From Nannobrachium achirus (Eukaryota > Chordata > Actinopteri > Myctophiformes > Myctophidae), in NCBI GenBank assembly GCA_963921795.1, contig OY997641.1:72738772-72802771 (forward strand): a stretch of 64,000 nt of DNA. Direction: 5' to 3'. The notes under the pieces are model-generated. The model was not told where the DNA came from. It was given only the letters and a program-made list of their open reading frames with translations, and searched no databases. Both the position numbers and the translations under genes were made by a program. The stretch's first letter is position 1. Every line of letters starts with the position of its first letter. Shown one piece after another: positions 24,976 through 36,148 of this stretch.

Positions 24976-25655
24976 ATTACTTCATAATGTCATAAAAGTT
25001 ATTAATGTAATAATTGCCAATTGTTTTTGAAAACTATCATAATTATTACCTCCATTGAAAAAGGGCCAAGACAGAATGTCTGTCCACATATATAATTACA
25101 GTCTTCTTGAATTCTTCACCAGCATAAATGTATAATGCAATACCTTTTAGTCTCTAATGTATCTTGAAATATTATCTATACAATCAATATAGTGTAGGCA
25201 TATGTATATATGTGTATATATTATAGGTAATAATTCAATCAATATCTACAATATTATCTACAATAATCTCGCTTGGTGGACTAACTTGCTCGGAAACAAG
25301 CAGTTATGCTTCTGTATGTTCTATTTTATTTTTAATCGTCAACACTATGCTAGCACTGCTCAGGGTGTACATATACTGTATATATTTTGTTGCAGACTGT
25401 GGAGCCTGAATTTTCCCTGCTGGATCAATACAACTTTTATCTCTTATCTTATACATTAAAACACTTAAAGGATTGGTCTTTTCAAATAAGTAAATTAACC
25501 ATCTTTCTTTCAAAAACACATGACAAAGACCTTGTCAAAACATGTTTTTATTATCTTATATATTATATATATATATTATATCTTATCGGGTCTTTTGGCC
25601 AAGTTGGCCAATACTACACCCCTCCACCAATGTTTTGTGCAAATCAGTCTGGACA
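24976..25655. other. Loop of the inner inverted repeat, no gene recognised
   Basis: 680 bp of AT-rich sequence lies between the two (TCTG)n arms. Its start (TTATTACTTCATAATGTCAT) is reminiscent of the terminal TAATGTAATAA motifs. No open frame has a recognised product. Confidence 0.5.
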
Positions 25656-25680
25656 TTTTTGTGTGATCCTGCTGATAGTG

Positions 25681-25823
<143 letters not shown>

Positions 25824-25856
25824 GACTGGTGACCTTCCTTCCCTACATGATATAGC

Positions 25857-27490
25857 CTACAATACTGCCATGATACTGACCATGATACTGACATGATACT
25901 GACCATGATACTGACCATGATACTGACCAGGATACTGGCATGATACTGACCAGGATACTGACCATGATACTGACATGATACTGACCATGATACTGACCAT
26001 GATACTGACCAGGATACTGACCATGATACTGACCATGATACTGACCATGATACTGGCATGATACTGACCATGATACTGACCATGATACTGGCATGATACT
26101 GACCATGATACTGACATGATACTGACCATGATACTGACCATGATACTGACCAGGATACTGGCATGATACTGACCAGGATACTGACCATGATACTGACATG
26201 ATATGGCATGATACTGACTGGGATACTGACCTTGACACTGACATGATACTGACCATGATACTGACATGATACTGACATGATACTGGCATGATACTGACCA
26301 GGATACTGACATTATACTGACCAGGATACTGACCATGATACTGACATGATATGGCATGATACTGACTGGGATACTGACCTTGACACTGACATGATACTGA
26401 CCATGATACTGACATGATACTGACCATGATACTGCCATGATACTGGCATGATACTGACTGGGATACTGACCATGACACTGACATGATACTGACCATGACA
26501 CTGACATGATACTGACCATGATACTGACATGATACTGGCATGATACTGACTGGGATACTGACCATGACACTGACATGATACTGACTATGATACTGACCAT
26601 GACACTGACATGATACTGACCTTGATACTGGCATGATACTGACCATGACACTGACATGAAACTGATCATGATACTGACCATGATACTGACATGATACTGG
26701 CATGATACTGACTGGGATACTGACCATGACACTGATATGATACTGACATGATACTTTACCATGACACTGACATGATACTGACCATGATACTGGCATGATA
26801 CTGACCATGATACTGACCATGCCACTGATATGATACTGACCAGGATACTGACATTATACTGACCAGGATACTGACCATGATACTGACCATGATACTGACA
26901 TGATATGGCATGATACTGACTGGGATACTGACCTTGACACTGACATGATACTGACCATGACACTGACATGAAACTGACCATGATACTGACATGATACTGA
27001 CCATGATACTGACATGATACTGGCATGATACTGACTGGGATACTGACCATGATACTGACATGATACTGACCATGATACTGACCATGACACTGACATGATA
27101 CTGACATGATACTGACCATGACACTGACATGATACTGACCATGATACTGACATGATACTGACCATGACACTGACATGATACTGACCATGATACTGACCAG
27201 GATACTGACCAGGATACTGACCATGCCACTGATATGATACTGACCATGATACTGACATGATACTGGCATGATACTGACCAGGATACTGACATGATACTGG
27301 CATGATACTGACCAGGATACTGACATGATACTGACCAGGATACTGACCAGGATAATGACCATGATACTGACATGATACTGGCATGATACTGACCATGATA
27401 CTGACATGATACTGGCATGATACTGACCATGATACTGACATGATACTGGCATGATACTGACCAGGATACTGACATGATACTACCATGATA
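25857..27490 (-). repeat. GTCAGTATCATG satellite, long inverted array (~1.6 kb)
   Basis: About 140 units of 11/12 bp, the complement of the array at 24434, running into the right terminal repeat. Local higher-order repeats of ~150-250 bp are visible: the cluster CATGATATGGCATGATACTG recurs near 26200, 26350 and 26900. Stop-free frames of 210-531 codons on the minus strand reflect the repeat and are not genes. Confidence 0.95.
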
Positions 27491-28211
27491 CCAGTAAGGC
27501 TCCCTAATCAGGAGATAAGCGACCATCAGGTCACAGTATGTACACAAAAAGGCCTGTGAGTGGCATTGGTTCCACCCTCAAGTTTGTACGACAAATGGTT
27601 GATGAGTAAAGCCAAATAAAGTTTCGGCCAATCAGAGGAGGGGGTGGGGCCAAGTTAAACCAATTAAGGTTAAGGACTCTTAATCAAGTCAATTGACACC
27701 ACCCACAAGTTTGTACGACAAACAGTTGATGAGTAAAGCCAAATAAACTTTCGGCCAATGAGGGGAGGGGGCGGGGCAAAGTTAAACCAATGAAGGTGAA
27801 GGACTGTTGGGAGTAGCAGGAGTCGGTGGTCCCTGGGAATTCCCCCATGAGCAGCCCAGTTGGGGTGTTGATTTGGTCATTTTTGCACTATTTGGCGGCG
27901 GTGGCAGGGGGTCCCTGGGGGTCCCTGGGGGTCCGTGGAGGTCGGTCGCAAATACCATGATATTTACCAAAAAAATAGGCCATTATTACATTATGAAGTT
28001 TTATTACATTATGAGCCTCCTATGTGGAGGTTCTTAATGTAACACATTATTACATTATTACATTATTGAAAAATCTGTTATTACGTTATGCGCTCGTTTT
28101 TTTATTACATTATGAGCTGATTATTACATTATGAGTTTTTATTACATTTTGTTTATTACATTATGAGCCCTTATTACATTATGAGCCGTTATTACATTAT
28201 GAGTTGCTACA
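27380..28211 (-). repeat. Right terminal inverted repeat of the 8.9-kb element
   Basis: Inverted copy of 19318-20148, ending GAGTTGCTACA immediately before the GACGTG duplication. Confidence 0.9.
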
Positions 28212-28359
28212 GACGTGGACTGTTGGATGCAACAATGCAACCTGTTGTAAAGTTATACAGGATAGGTATGTACTGTTTTATTTAATGTGGTTTAATCCTG
28301 TAATAATGTTGTACAGGATAGGTTTGTAGTGTGTTAATGAATACAAGAATTCAAGCCCA

Positions 28360-28760
28360 AAACATGCTTGCCCCGTGTCAAATGCTGGCGATATTGCAAC
28401 GTGCGGCACCAGGTATTCCTAAAAGCAACCTCTATGTCTACGTCTAAATTTATTCCTAAACTTAACCTTAGTAAAACTAGGTCTAAACCAAACCTTAGTA
28501 AAACTAGGTCTAAACCAAACCTTATTCTTAAACGTAACTTCAGTAAAACTATGCTTAAACCTAACCTTCTTCCTAAACCTCTGAAAACTATTTCTTCTGT
28601 GGAAAAAATGGGAGTGTGTTTTGGGTTGAGCTTTCCGGTTACCCTTAATTCTTATGACAATTATTATTATTATGAGAGTGTACAAATGGAACCAAATGGA
28701 CCCTTACGGGTTGATCTGGTTCCATGTGTACACTCCCAGAGTTAAACACCCGTAAGGTAC
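28360..28760 (+). repeat. Duplicated block with 27-bp internal repeat
   Basis: CTTAGTAAAACTAGGTCTAAACCAAAC-type units of 27 bp lie at 28463-28530. Copy A has one more unit than copy B (61595-61650). A 125-codon frame crosses it, but copy B keeps the reading only in part. A small inverted pair (ACCCTTACGGGT / ACCCGTAAGGTACC) follows at about 28700-28765. Confidence 0.55.
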
Positions 28761-29024
28761 CATTTGGAACCCCCCCAAGGAACCAGGGTCCCTGAACCAC
28801 ACCTTGAGGTCCACTGGTGTAGCAGAGTGTTTCCAGCGAGACAAGATGCACAATGTTTGATCAGAATGGAACTGAGCCTTCATTAGTATCATTAGCTACA
28901 CCTGTGAAGAAAGTAAGGAAGAGGCCCAATGTTTTCTATTATGGCTTGCATGGAGCCTAATGGGCTGGTGAGTGGTGCTAGTACCGCTATATTCTAAATA
29001 GTCAATGCATACTTGTCCTGTAAC

Positions 29025-30169
29025 TAGGGCTGACCCCAAAAAATCGAATATTCGAAGCTTCGTTCGAAGGCACGGTATTCGAATTTGAAAAAGAAATTCG
29101 AATAATCGTCCGTTTGTATTTTGGGGGGGGCGCGTGCCTTAGCTTGCGCCTCGCTCCACTCTAGCGTGATAGCGTCACCCCCTTCTCATACACGTGTTAA
29201 CATTAATAACAAGCCAACAACAACAAGAGCAAGCATGAAGCCATCAGAATGGTCGCCGATGAAGAAAATAAAAGACAGCGCGCTGTCACATATAACCGCG
29301 TGCATGGTTGTTGCACCGACATTGGTTTGGCGGAGAAATGTGTGACACCAATGTCTGAGTAACATCACCCAATGTAACTATGCGATGCAGTCGCCTGTGC
29401 CGGGCCAGTGTCGGTGTAACATGCATGCGGTTGCTGTCTTCCAAGTTCCACACGCACGCTGACAGACACACAAGCTTGTTCTTCAACAGGGAACAAAATT
29501 GGATTTTACAAAACGGACCCCGTCAGCGTTGATCCCGTTTTAAAGAGGAAAAAATAGCTTAAAACCAACTTGCTAGGGTTATGTCGTCGTGATGTTGATG
29601 AAGACAAGTTTATATCGGATCTGCGAGCTCAAAACTAGTCGCGCCCGCATAGTTGTCTGAGTTGTATGAGTGGAACGTTAAATCAGACATACTGCAGTGC
29701 AATTATTTACTATAAAATCTACTATTACATTTGCGTGTACAGTACACATTGGGACTTGGGAGTGAATCTGTTATATAGTGCTTGTGATCGCGCTGCTGCT
29801 GTTGCAGTCGCGATGTGTTACATTACAGACATGATTTGATTATGTCAATCCTACTGTACTGCAAAAAACAATTTTCTTTAATATAGAAAACATTTGTATC
29901 GTAGCCTATTCTTCTTCTTCTTCGTCGCTGTATTGTTGTTTTTGATGTAATGAAAATAGGGAGCTTTATTATGAGAAAAAAACTGGTGTGTTTTCCCTTT
30001 CAAAATTGGGTAATTTTTATACACATATCCTTAAAGGTCATCACTTATGTAACCGATAAACTCCCCCCCCCCCCCCCCCCCCCGGTCACCGTCGCCGAAG
30101 CTTCGAAGTTCGCCCGATTTTGGCGAACGAGCTTTCGATTTTAAAAAATGCAATCGAAGGTCAGCCCTA
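29025..30169. mobile_element. Non-autonomous hAT transposon, 1145 bp
   Basis: The ends TAGGGCTGACCCCAAAAAAT and (complement) TAGGGCTGACCTTCGATTG are inverted. CCTGTAAC flanks both sides (29017-29024 and 30170-30177). The interior is rich in TTCGAA motifs near the ends and contains a poly-C tract at 30063-30083. No transposase frame. Confidence 0.9.
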
Positions 30170-30177
30170 CCTGTAAC

Positions 30178-30350
30178 ACACAACTGCCTCTCGATGCTGA
30201 ACCCCTATCTGCTCCCGATGAGCAAGTTGGTGGCATGGTTTCCTCCCCCATCTGTGTGTGAATGGGTGAAAGCAAAGCAATGCACAATCTATGTAAAGCG
30301 CCTTGGATAAAGGCGCTATTTACATTTACCATACAACGGAAGCTTAACAC
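30178..30350 (+). repeat. SINE/L2-type tail fragment
   Basis: Contains CTCCCGATGAGCAAGTTGGTG and TAAAGCGCCTTGGATAAAGG, as in the SINE at 18216, but lacks the tRNA-like head. Confidence 0.55.
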
Positions 30351-30450
30351 AAGGCCTTTATAAATAAATAAAAGACAATGTTGCTCTCTACTAACTGCGA
30401 GAGATGGCCAACCCACTTTTTCATATAAATATGCAAGTCCTTACTCATGT

Positions 30451-31441
30451 CATACTAGTAAGACACCTGAGGGTGGAATGCGACCTCAGGGTGACATGCA
30501 ACCTCGCCCTAAAGGGCGAGGTCGCGCCAATTCTTGACCATCTGGCCAACCACAGCGTTTCTCTGACGATTCTAGTTGTTGTCATTCTGGGGGGAGTTTG
30601 TTCATGTTTTTGTGAGGGAGACACGGGGAGAACATGCAAACTCCACACAGAAAGGCCCTATCGCTCACACCCTAGGTTGGGTTGGCGATAGGGCCTTTCT
30701 GTGTGGAGTTTGCCTAAACATGGAGAACAGAAGGACAGAAGGACTCATATATGGGCATAAAAAGTATATAATGTGACATCACTTCCTGTACAGACAGTCA
30801 GACAGACAGCCATTGACTCCGACCTAACAATGGCTACTGTCTATGACGGTAGTTCCATATGACATCTCCATGTTTAGGCCAAACAGATTCGCTCCATTTC
30901 TCCATGTATAGGTCCAAATGCCCAACGTTGAGCTTGACTTAGTCCATTGAGTTGGCCTAACAATGGCTACTGTCTATGACGGTAGTCCCATATGACATGA
31001 TGGAATGGACTTTCTCCATATATAGTGTTCTCCACATCTCCATGTTTAGGCCAAACAAATTTCGCTCCATTTCTCCATGTATAGGTCCAAATGCCCAACG
31101 TTGAGCTTGACAACGAAACGTTCTTAACACAGACGCCCCCATATTTACATATATATATATATAAAAAGTATGTCATGTGACATCACTTCCTGTACAGACA
31201 GTCAGACAGACAGCCATTGACTCCGGCCTAACAATGGCTACTTTCTATGACGGTAGTCCCATATGACATGATGGACTGACTATCTCCATATATAGTGTTA
31301 TCCACATTTCGTGTAGCCGCCCTGTACAGGAAGTGATGTCACAACTCGCTGACATCACACTGACATCACAGAGGATACGGAAGGAAGGAAGGTCACTCAA
31401 GCGACACGGTTCTTCAGAGTATATGCGACCTTCGGTCGCAA
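30451..31441 (+). mobile_element. Stand-alone copy of the foldback element's inner module
   Basis: Starts ATACTAGTAAGACACCTGAG and ends GACCTTCGGTCGCAA, like 20149-24425, but without the nested transposon. It has the TA empty site at 30673-30674. It ends about 50 bp before the acceptor of the zinc-finger gene's exon 2. No clear target duplication was seen. It contains repeated TAACAATGGCTACTGTCTAT and CTCCATATATAGTGT units. Confidence 0.65.
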
Positions 31442-31492
31442 CAATCAAATTCCATATCTTAATAAAGTCCTTATTATATTCCTTCATTGCAG

Positions 31493-31576
31493 ACCAGTGT
31501 GCAGAGTCCAGCCTGAAGGTGAAGATGAGTTGGAGTGTTTCTGTTAAACAGGAACCTGAAAACCACCTGGACATCA
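31493..31576 (+). CDS. C2H2 zinc-finger protein, exon 2
   Basis: An 84-bp exon lies between TTCCTTCATTGCAG (acceptor) and ATCA|GTACGT (donor). It encodes QCAESSLKVKMSWSVSVKQE followed by PENHLDI. Both boundaries are phase 1. They join exon 1 (G|AC, Asp) and exon 3 (A|AC, Asn) without a frame break, and 217 + 84 + 1427 nt is exactly 576 codons. An ATG at 31525 could serve as a shorter start. The VKQEPE motif is typical of the acidic linker in teleost multi-finger proteins. Confidence 0.75.
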
Positions 31577-31585
31577 GTACGTTTC

Positions 31586-31643
31586 ATGCCTTCTCTTCTC
31601 TTCTCTTCTCTTCTCTTCTCTTCTCTTCTCTTCTCTTCTCTCG
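31586..31643 (+). repeat. (CTTCT)n microsatellite in intron 2
   Basis: Eleven or so CTTCT units just after the exon 2 donor. Confidence 0.9.
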
Positions 31644-31773
31644 CTCGCTGTCTCTCTTAGAGAGAATGTTTGCAGGAAATGGCTTCTTTTAATGCATGAG
31701 AATAGACTCATTATTTGGAACTACCAAAGCTATAACACAGAGGAAACACTAGATAAAATAACAAAGTACAAAC

Positions 31774-32685
31774 TAGAGGTCTTCACGGGTCCAATTTGAA
31801 CTACCCGAACCCAAAAGGACCCGGGGGAAATGGACCCGGACCCATATGGCCCCGTCTATCATTTGGAATTTGAGAACCGTTACCCGATCAGCCCCGAGAC
31901 ATGATGGATCCGATCCGAACGGCCCGCCTGTCATTAGAAAAATTTGATCCGATACCCGAGCAGAACGAGAGGTCCGAGACCCGAACCTGTGGCCCCGAAA
32001 TGAAAGAATGCCAACGTTATTATATTAAGAGTTGTATCAGACATATTTCTTACCTAACGTCGCCATGGTGCTGCTGTTGCTGTCAGCGGCGCTGTCAGCT
32101 CGTCAAAAAATGATCTTTTTCCCAGACCAGTAAGTCAATGCGGACAGTTTGTAAATACAAATAAATCCATGTTTTATGTATTCCTTCTTCTTTGGCTAGC
32201 CAATGCTAATGCTATCGTTTTCTGTCGCATGTGTTGTTCATTATATCTTTCTGCTTTGAGTGTCCATTTTGCTCTGCAGAGCATGACAACACGCAATGAC
32301 AACTCCATTGTAAACCGTTAACCAAAACGTTACGTTAATATCTTTGATAATAATAACAATCCAACTGATACAGTATTGTTGTGACTGTGAGTGAGTTGTA
32401 AACTTCTCACAACCAATGCATCAGATTACATGCTGCATCTTTAGTGCCATCGTGTGGCGTTATCTATTTGGTGCAGTTGTTGCGTTCTCTTTCATTCAAT
32501 CTCGGCCTGTCTCGGCTCCACTCGGGTAACAGGAACCGGCGACTTCACTATCAGATACCCGGGAACCGGGGCAGACGGCCCGGGCCCCGCCCCGCGGTAA
32601 ATGCTCGAAAACGGCCCCGTTACCCGGCTCGGGGCGGGTCGGATCGCGGGTAATTTCGGATCTCGGGCAGGTCCGAAGACCTCTA
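31774..32685. mobile_element. Non-autonomous hAT transposon in intron 2, 912 bp
   Basis: TAGAGGTCTTCACGGGTCC and its inverted partner ending AAGACCTCTA are the termini. GTACAAAC flanks both sides (31766-31773 and 32686-32693). No transposase; the interior is unusually GC-rich near the right end (CGGGCCCCGCCCCGC). Confidence 0.92.
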
Positions 32686-32737
32686 GTACAAACCTTTAAT
32701 GTTTTTTCTCTCATTTTATCTTTTTATTCTCCCCTAG

Positions 32738-34164
32738 ACTTCATTTCCCTCCCTGTGTGTAAAGAGGAGCTTTTCCCTGAACATCAGGAGAGGAGTCCCA
32801 GTCTGGAGGAACCACAACCTCCACAGATTAAAGAGGAACAGGAAGAGCTACTACAAGAGGAGGCTGATGGATCAATGTTGACATTACTAGCAGTGAAAAG
32901 TGAAGGTGATGATGAAAACAGAGAGACAGTGGCTGTAGCCAGCACCTCAACTGAACACATGAAAACACAAGCTGATGTAGAGGACTGTGGAACATCACAA
33001 CCAACTAGTGGTGACCAGCTCCTCTCTCCACACTGTTCTCAATCTGACATCACTGAAGACAGTGATGAGTGGGAGGAGACCAGGGAAGGTCAGTCGGTTG
33101 TAAACACACTGGATTCACACAAGACACACAATGTGGAAGGACAAACATTGTCTTTAAGCCACAAGCTGTCCCAGGATCTGCCATTGTCAAAACAAACTCA
33201 CTCCAAGAACAGCCACACAGGGAAGAAAGGTTTTAGTTGTACAGTGTGTGGCAAAATGTTTAATTTTAAGGTACATCTGAAGAGGCACACAGTTGTTCAT
33301 ACAGGGGAAAAGCCCTTTACTTGTACTGTTTGTGGTAAAGGCTACGGTCGAAGTGATCATTTAAAATCACACATGATGACTCATACAGGGGAAAAGCCCT
33401 TTACTTGTACAGTTTGTGGTAAATGCTGTGGTCAAAGTGGTAATTTAAAAGCACACATGATGACTCATACAGGTGAAAAACCGTTTACTTGTACAGTTTG
33501 TGGTAAAGGCTACGGTCAAAGTGTTAATTTAAAAACACACATGATGATTCATACAGGGGAAAAACCCTTTACTTGTACAGTTTGTGGTAAAGGCTGTGGT
33601 CAAAGTAGTGAGTTAAAAGTACACATGAGAACTCATACAGGGGAAAAACCCTTTACTTGCACAGTTTGTGGTAAAGGATGTGGTCAGAGTGGTGAGTTAA
33701 AAGTACACATGAGAACTCATACAGGGGAAAAACCCTTTACTTGTACAGTTTGTGGTAAAGGCTGTGGTACCAGTGGTCTTTTAAAAACACACATGAGGAC
33801 TCATACAGGGGAAAAGCCCTTTACTTGTACAGTTTGTGGTAAAGGCTGCGGTACCAGTAGTGATTTAAAAGTACACACGAGGACTCACACAGGGGAAAAG
33901 CCTTTTACTTGCACAATATGTGGTAAAGGCTGTGGTCAAAGTGGTAAGTTAAAAGTACACATGAGAACTCATACAGGGGAAAAACCCTTTACTTGTACAG
34001 TTTGTGGTAAAGGATGTGGTCAGAGTGGTGAGTTAAAAGTACACATGAGGACTCATACAGGGGAAAAACCGTTTACTTGTAAAGTTTGTGGTAAAGGCTG
34101 TGGTCAGAGTGGTAATTTAAAAGCACACATGAGGACTCACATAGGGGAAAAGCATACAGGTTAA
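32738..34164 (+). CDS. C2H2 zinc-finger protein, terminal exon with 11 fingers
   Basis: The exon follows CTCCCCTAG and ends at TAA (34162-34164); with exons 1 and 2 it gives a 575-residue protein. Residues ~101-265 are an acidic linker (VCKEELFPEHQERSPSLEEP, IKEEQEELLQEEADG), as in other teleost multi-finger proteins. Residues ~266-571 are eleven tandem C-X2-C-X12-H-X3-H fingers joined by TGEKPFT linkers. The protein is therefore most likely a nuclear sequence-specific DNA-binding factor. The DNA-contacting helix positions (-1, 2, 3, 6) differ between fingers: F/V/H/R, R/D/H/S, Q/G/N/A, Q/V/N/T, Q/S/E/V, Q/G/E/V, T/G/L/T, T/S/D/V, Q/G/K/V, Q/G/E/V, Q/G/N/A. Fingers 3 and 5-11 have Cys where the core Phe/Tyr normally stands (GKGCG instead of GKGFS). 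The near-identical finger DNA points to recent tandem amplification. There is no KRAB, SCAN or BTB domain. The target is unknown. Confidence 0.9.
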
Positions 34165-34440
34165 AACTCCTTTACTTGTGCAGTTTGTGGTACGCTCCAT
34201 GGATTTATTTTGTCACTTGGCTTCTCAGTCTGGACAGCTTCCTTTCTCCAAGGGGAGGTGAGACATAGACTGCGAGTGGAATCCGTCCAATCAGCAACAA
34301 CGTCGCCTCCGTCAAAACTGATATACGAGTCAACTGAATCATGGCCAGACTGAGAAGCGAAATGATAAAACTGATCCACGAAACGTAGTGTAGCAGGCTG
34401 GCACCCTGGCTTCATACAGGCAGGCAAACCCTTTATAGTC
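34165..34440 (+). pseudogene. Remains of further zinc fingers beyond the stop codon
   Basis: Directly after the stop, TTTACTTGTGCAGTTTGTGG encodes FTCAVCG in a shifted frame. After the MITE at 34193-34385, CATACAGGCAGGCAAACCC encodes a degraded HTG..KP linker. The array once continued and was cut short by a frameshift at the AACATACAGGTTAA-type junction and by the MITE insertion. Confidence 0.65.
34193..34385. mobile_element. 193-bp MITE with TA duplication inside finger remains
   Basis: CGCTCCATGGATTTATTTTG and the complement of the right end (CGTTTCGTGGATCAG...) are inverted, with GGCTTCTCAGTCTGG in both arms. TA lies on each side (34191-34192 and 34386-34387), as for Tc1/mariner-type MITEs. 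Confidence 0.7.
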
Positions 34441-34469
34441 AGGGGATATCTTTAGAAATAGTGTAAAAT

Positions 34470-35104
34470 CCTGGAATAAATTCCTTACCAAAAAAAATCT
34501 TCACCAAATGTGTTTGTAAAGGTGTCTAGTAACACATCTCACAAAGACTGAAATTCAGTTTCCCTAGGAAAATCTTTGACAGCTAGGGTAATTCTGGGTC
34601 TCATTCACTCACTATACACTATACTATAGGGGAAATAAATCACTCCCAAAGAATATGCTTTAAGTGGGATGTGAGGGGTCTAACTAGGTGTTTTTAATTA
34701 TTCTGAATCCGTTGCAAGCATTTGTTTTTCACCAAAAACATTCCTTGGGCTAGAAATGGACCCCCATACCACTGTGAAAAGTGATGACTCATCACTAAAC
34801 CATCATTTTATGGGCTGTTTTAGCCCAATGAATGTTTTTTTTTGTGCAAAACAAATGCTTGCAATGGATTCAGAATAATTAAAAACACCTAGTTAGACCC
34901 CTCACGTCCCACTTAAAGCATATTTTTTGGGAGTGATTTTTTCCCCTATAGTATAGTGTGTAGTGAGTGAATGAGACCCAGAATTACCCTAGCTGTCAAA
35001 GATTTTCCAAGGGAAACTGAATTTCAGTCTTTGTGAGATGTGTTACTAGACACCTTTAGAAACACATTGGTGAAGAAATGTTTTGGTAAGGAATTTATTC
35101 CAGG
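34470..35104. mobile_element. Palindromic MITE, ~635 bp
   Basis: Nearly the whole unit folds on itself: CCTGGAATAAATTCCTTACC at the left matches GGTAAGGAATTTATTCCAGG at the right. The arms (about 290 bp each) stay paired up to a central block around TTTATGGGCTG. There are no coding features. Confidence 0.85.
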
Positions 35105-35995
35105 ACTTTTTAAGATATCCCCTGATTATTAGCTGCGGTCTGTGTCAAATGCTTGGTCAAGATAAGGAGGATTCAAATAACTATGTCTTGTGTAGGGATG
35201 AACCGGTTCTCGTTGAGAACCGGTTGCCCGTGGTTCGGTTCCATGGAATCGTTAGCCAACGTCCTTAACGATTCTGCTATCGATTCCTGCATATGCGCGA
35301 TGACATCACACACGCGCCGCGCTGCCTTGTTTAGACGCAGGCTCAGCCAACATGTTGTCTAAACAGAGGCGTTCTAAAGTCTGGCTGTATATTTCACGAG
35401 AATGTTCATGTTTTGATAATGAGGCGTTAAGTTGTTACTCAAGCTCACTGCATGAACGGACAAGTCTCCCGCCGTTCTGTGTCCGAACTAGAGTGCCCAA
35501 AAAGGTTTGTTTTGCAAGCCCGCCTGCCGCGTTCTTACTACAAAACGCGCTACATGTCCAATGTGCTCCGTGTTGCTAAATGCTCCCCTATATCACATGT
35601 GCAAGAAAGAAAAGTATGTAAATCCTTTGATCCAAACTGTTGAAGACAGTGCTTCTGCTTTAGCTGTGTACAGCAGCAGCTCCGCGAGCTTCAGCGAGCT
35701 TCGCAACCGACATAGAGTAGGCTACAGGGGCGCTGGAAGGGGGGTGCTGAGGGTGTTTCCAGGGGCGCTGCAAGGGGGGGTGCTGAGGGTGCTACAGCCC
35801 CCCTGGTACGTTTTTTTATTATTTTTTTAAGATATATATACACACAGAGCTATATTAAAACAATAATGTATTTGACTGGCACAACAAAGTCTATTTATTT
35901 GAGAACTAGAAACTGTCTGTAGGCTCATTGTTGCAAACTAACACTGTTGTATATGGGGAATAAAAAAAACATTACAAAAATAATACCCAATGTTG

Positions 35996-35998
<3 letters not shown>

Positions 35999-36090
<92 letters not shown>
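35999..36090. repeat. (TG)n microsatellite
   Basis: About 45 uninterrupted GT units; poly-Val/Cys and His/Thr frames across it are artefacts. Confidence 0.97.
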
Positions 36091-36092
<2 letters not shown>

Positions 36093-36148
36093 AGTGACTG
36101 TGTGTGTGCATGCGTGCTGTGTGTTGCACTGTGTGCTAAAATAACTAA

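Noticed and set aside
25857..27452. Open frames of 210-531 codons on the minus strand (V/S/Q/Y/H-rich)
   Set aside because: They are translations of the GTCAGTATCATG satellite, open in several frames at once and with no non-repeat portion.
36001..36144. Val/Cys-rich and His/Thr-rich frames
   Set aside because: (TG)n microsatellite artefacts, as at 13161-13555 and 51122-51367.
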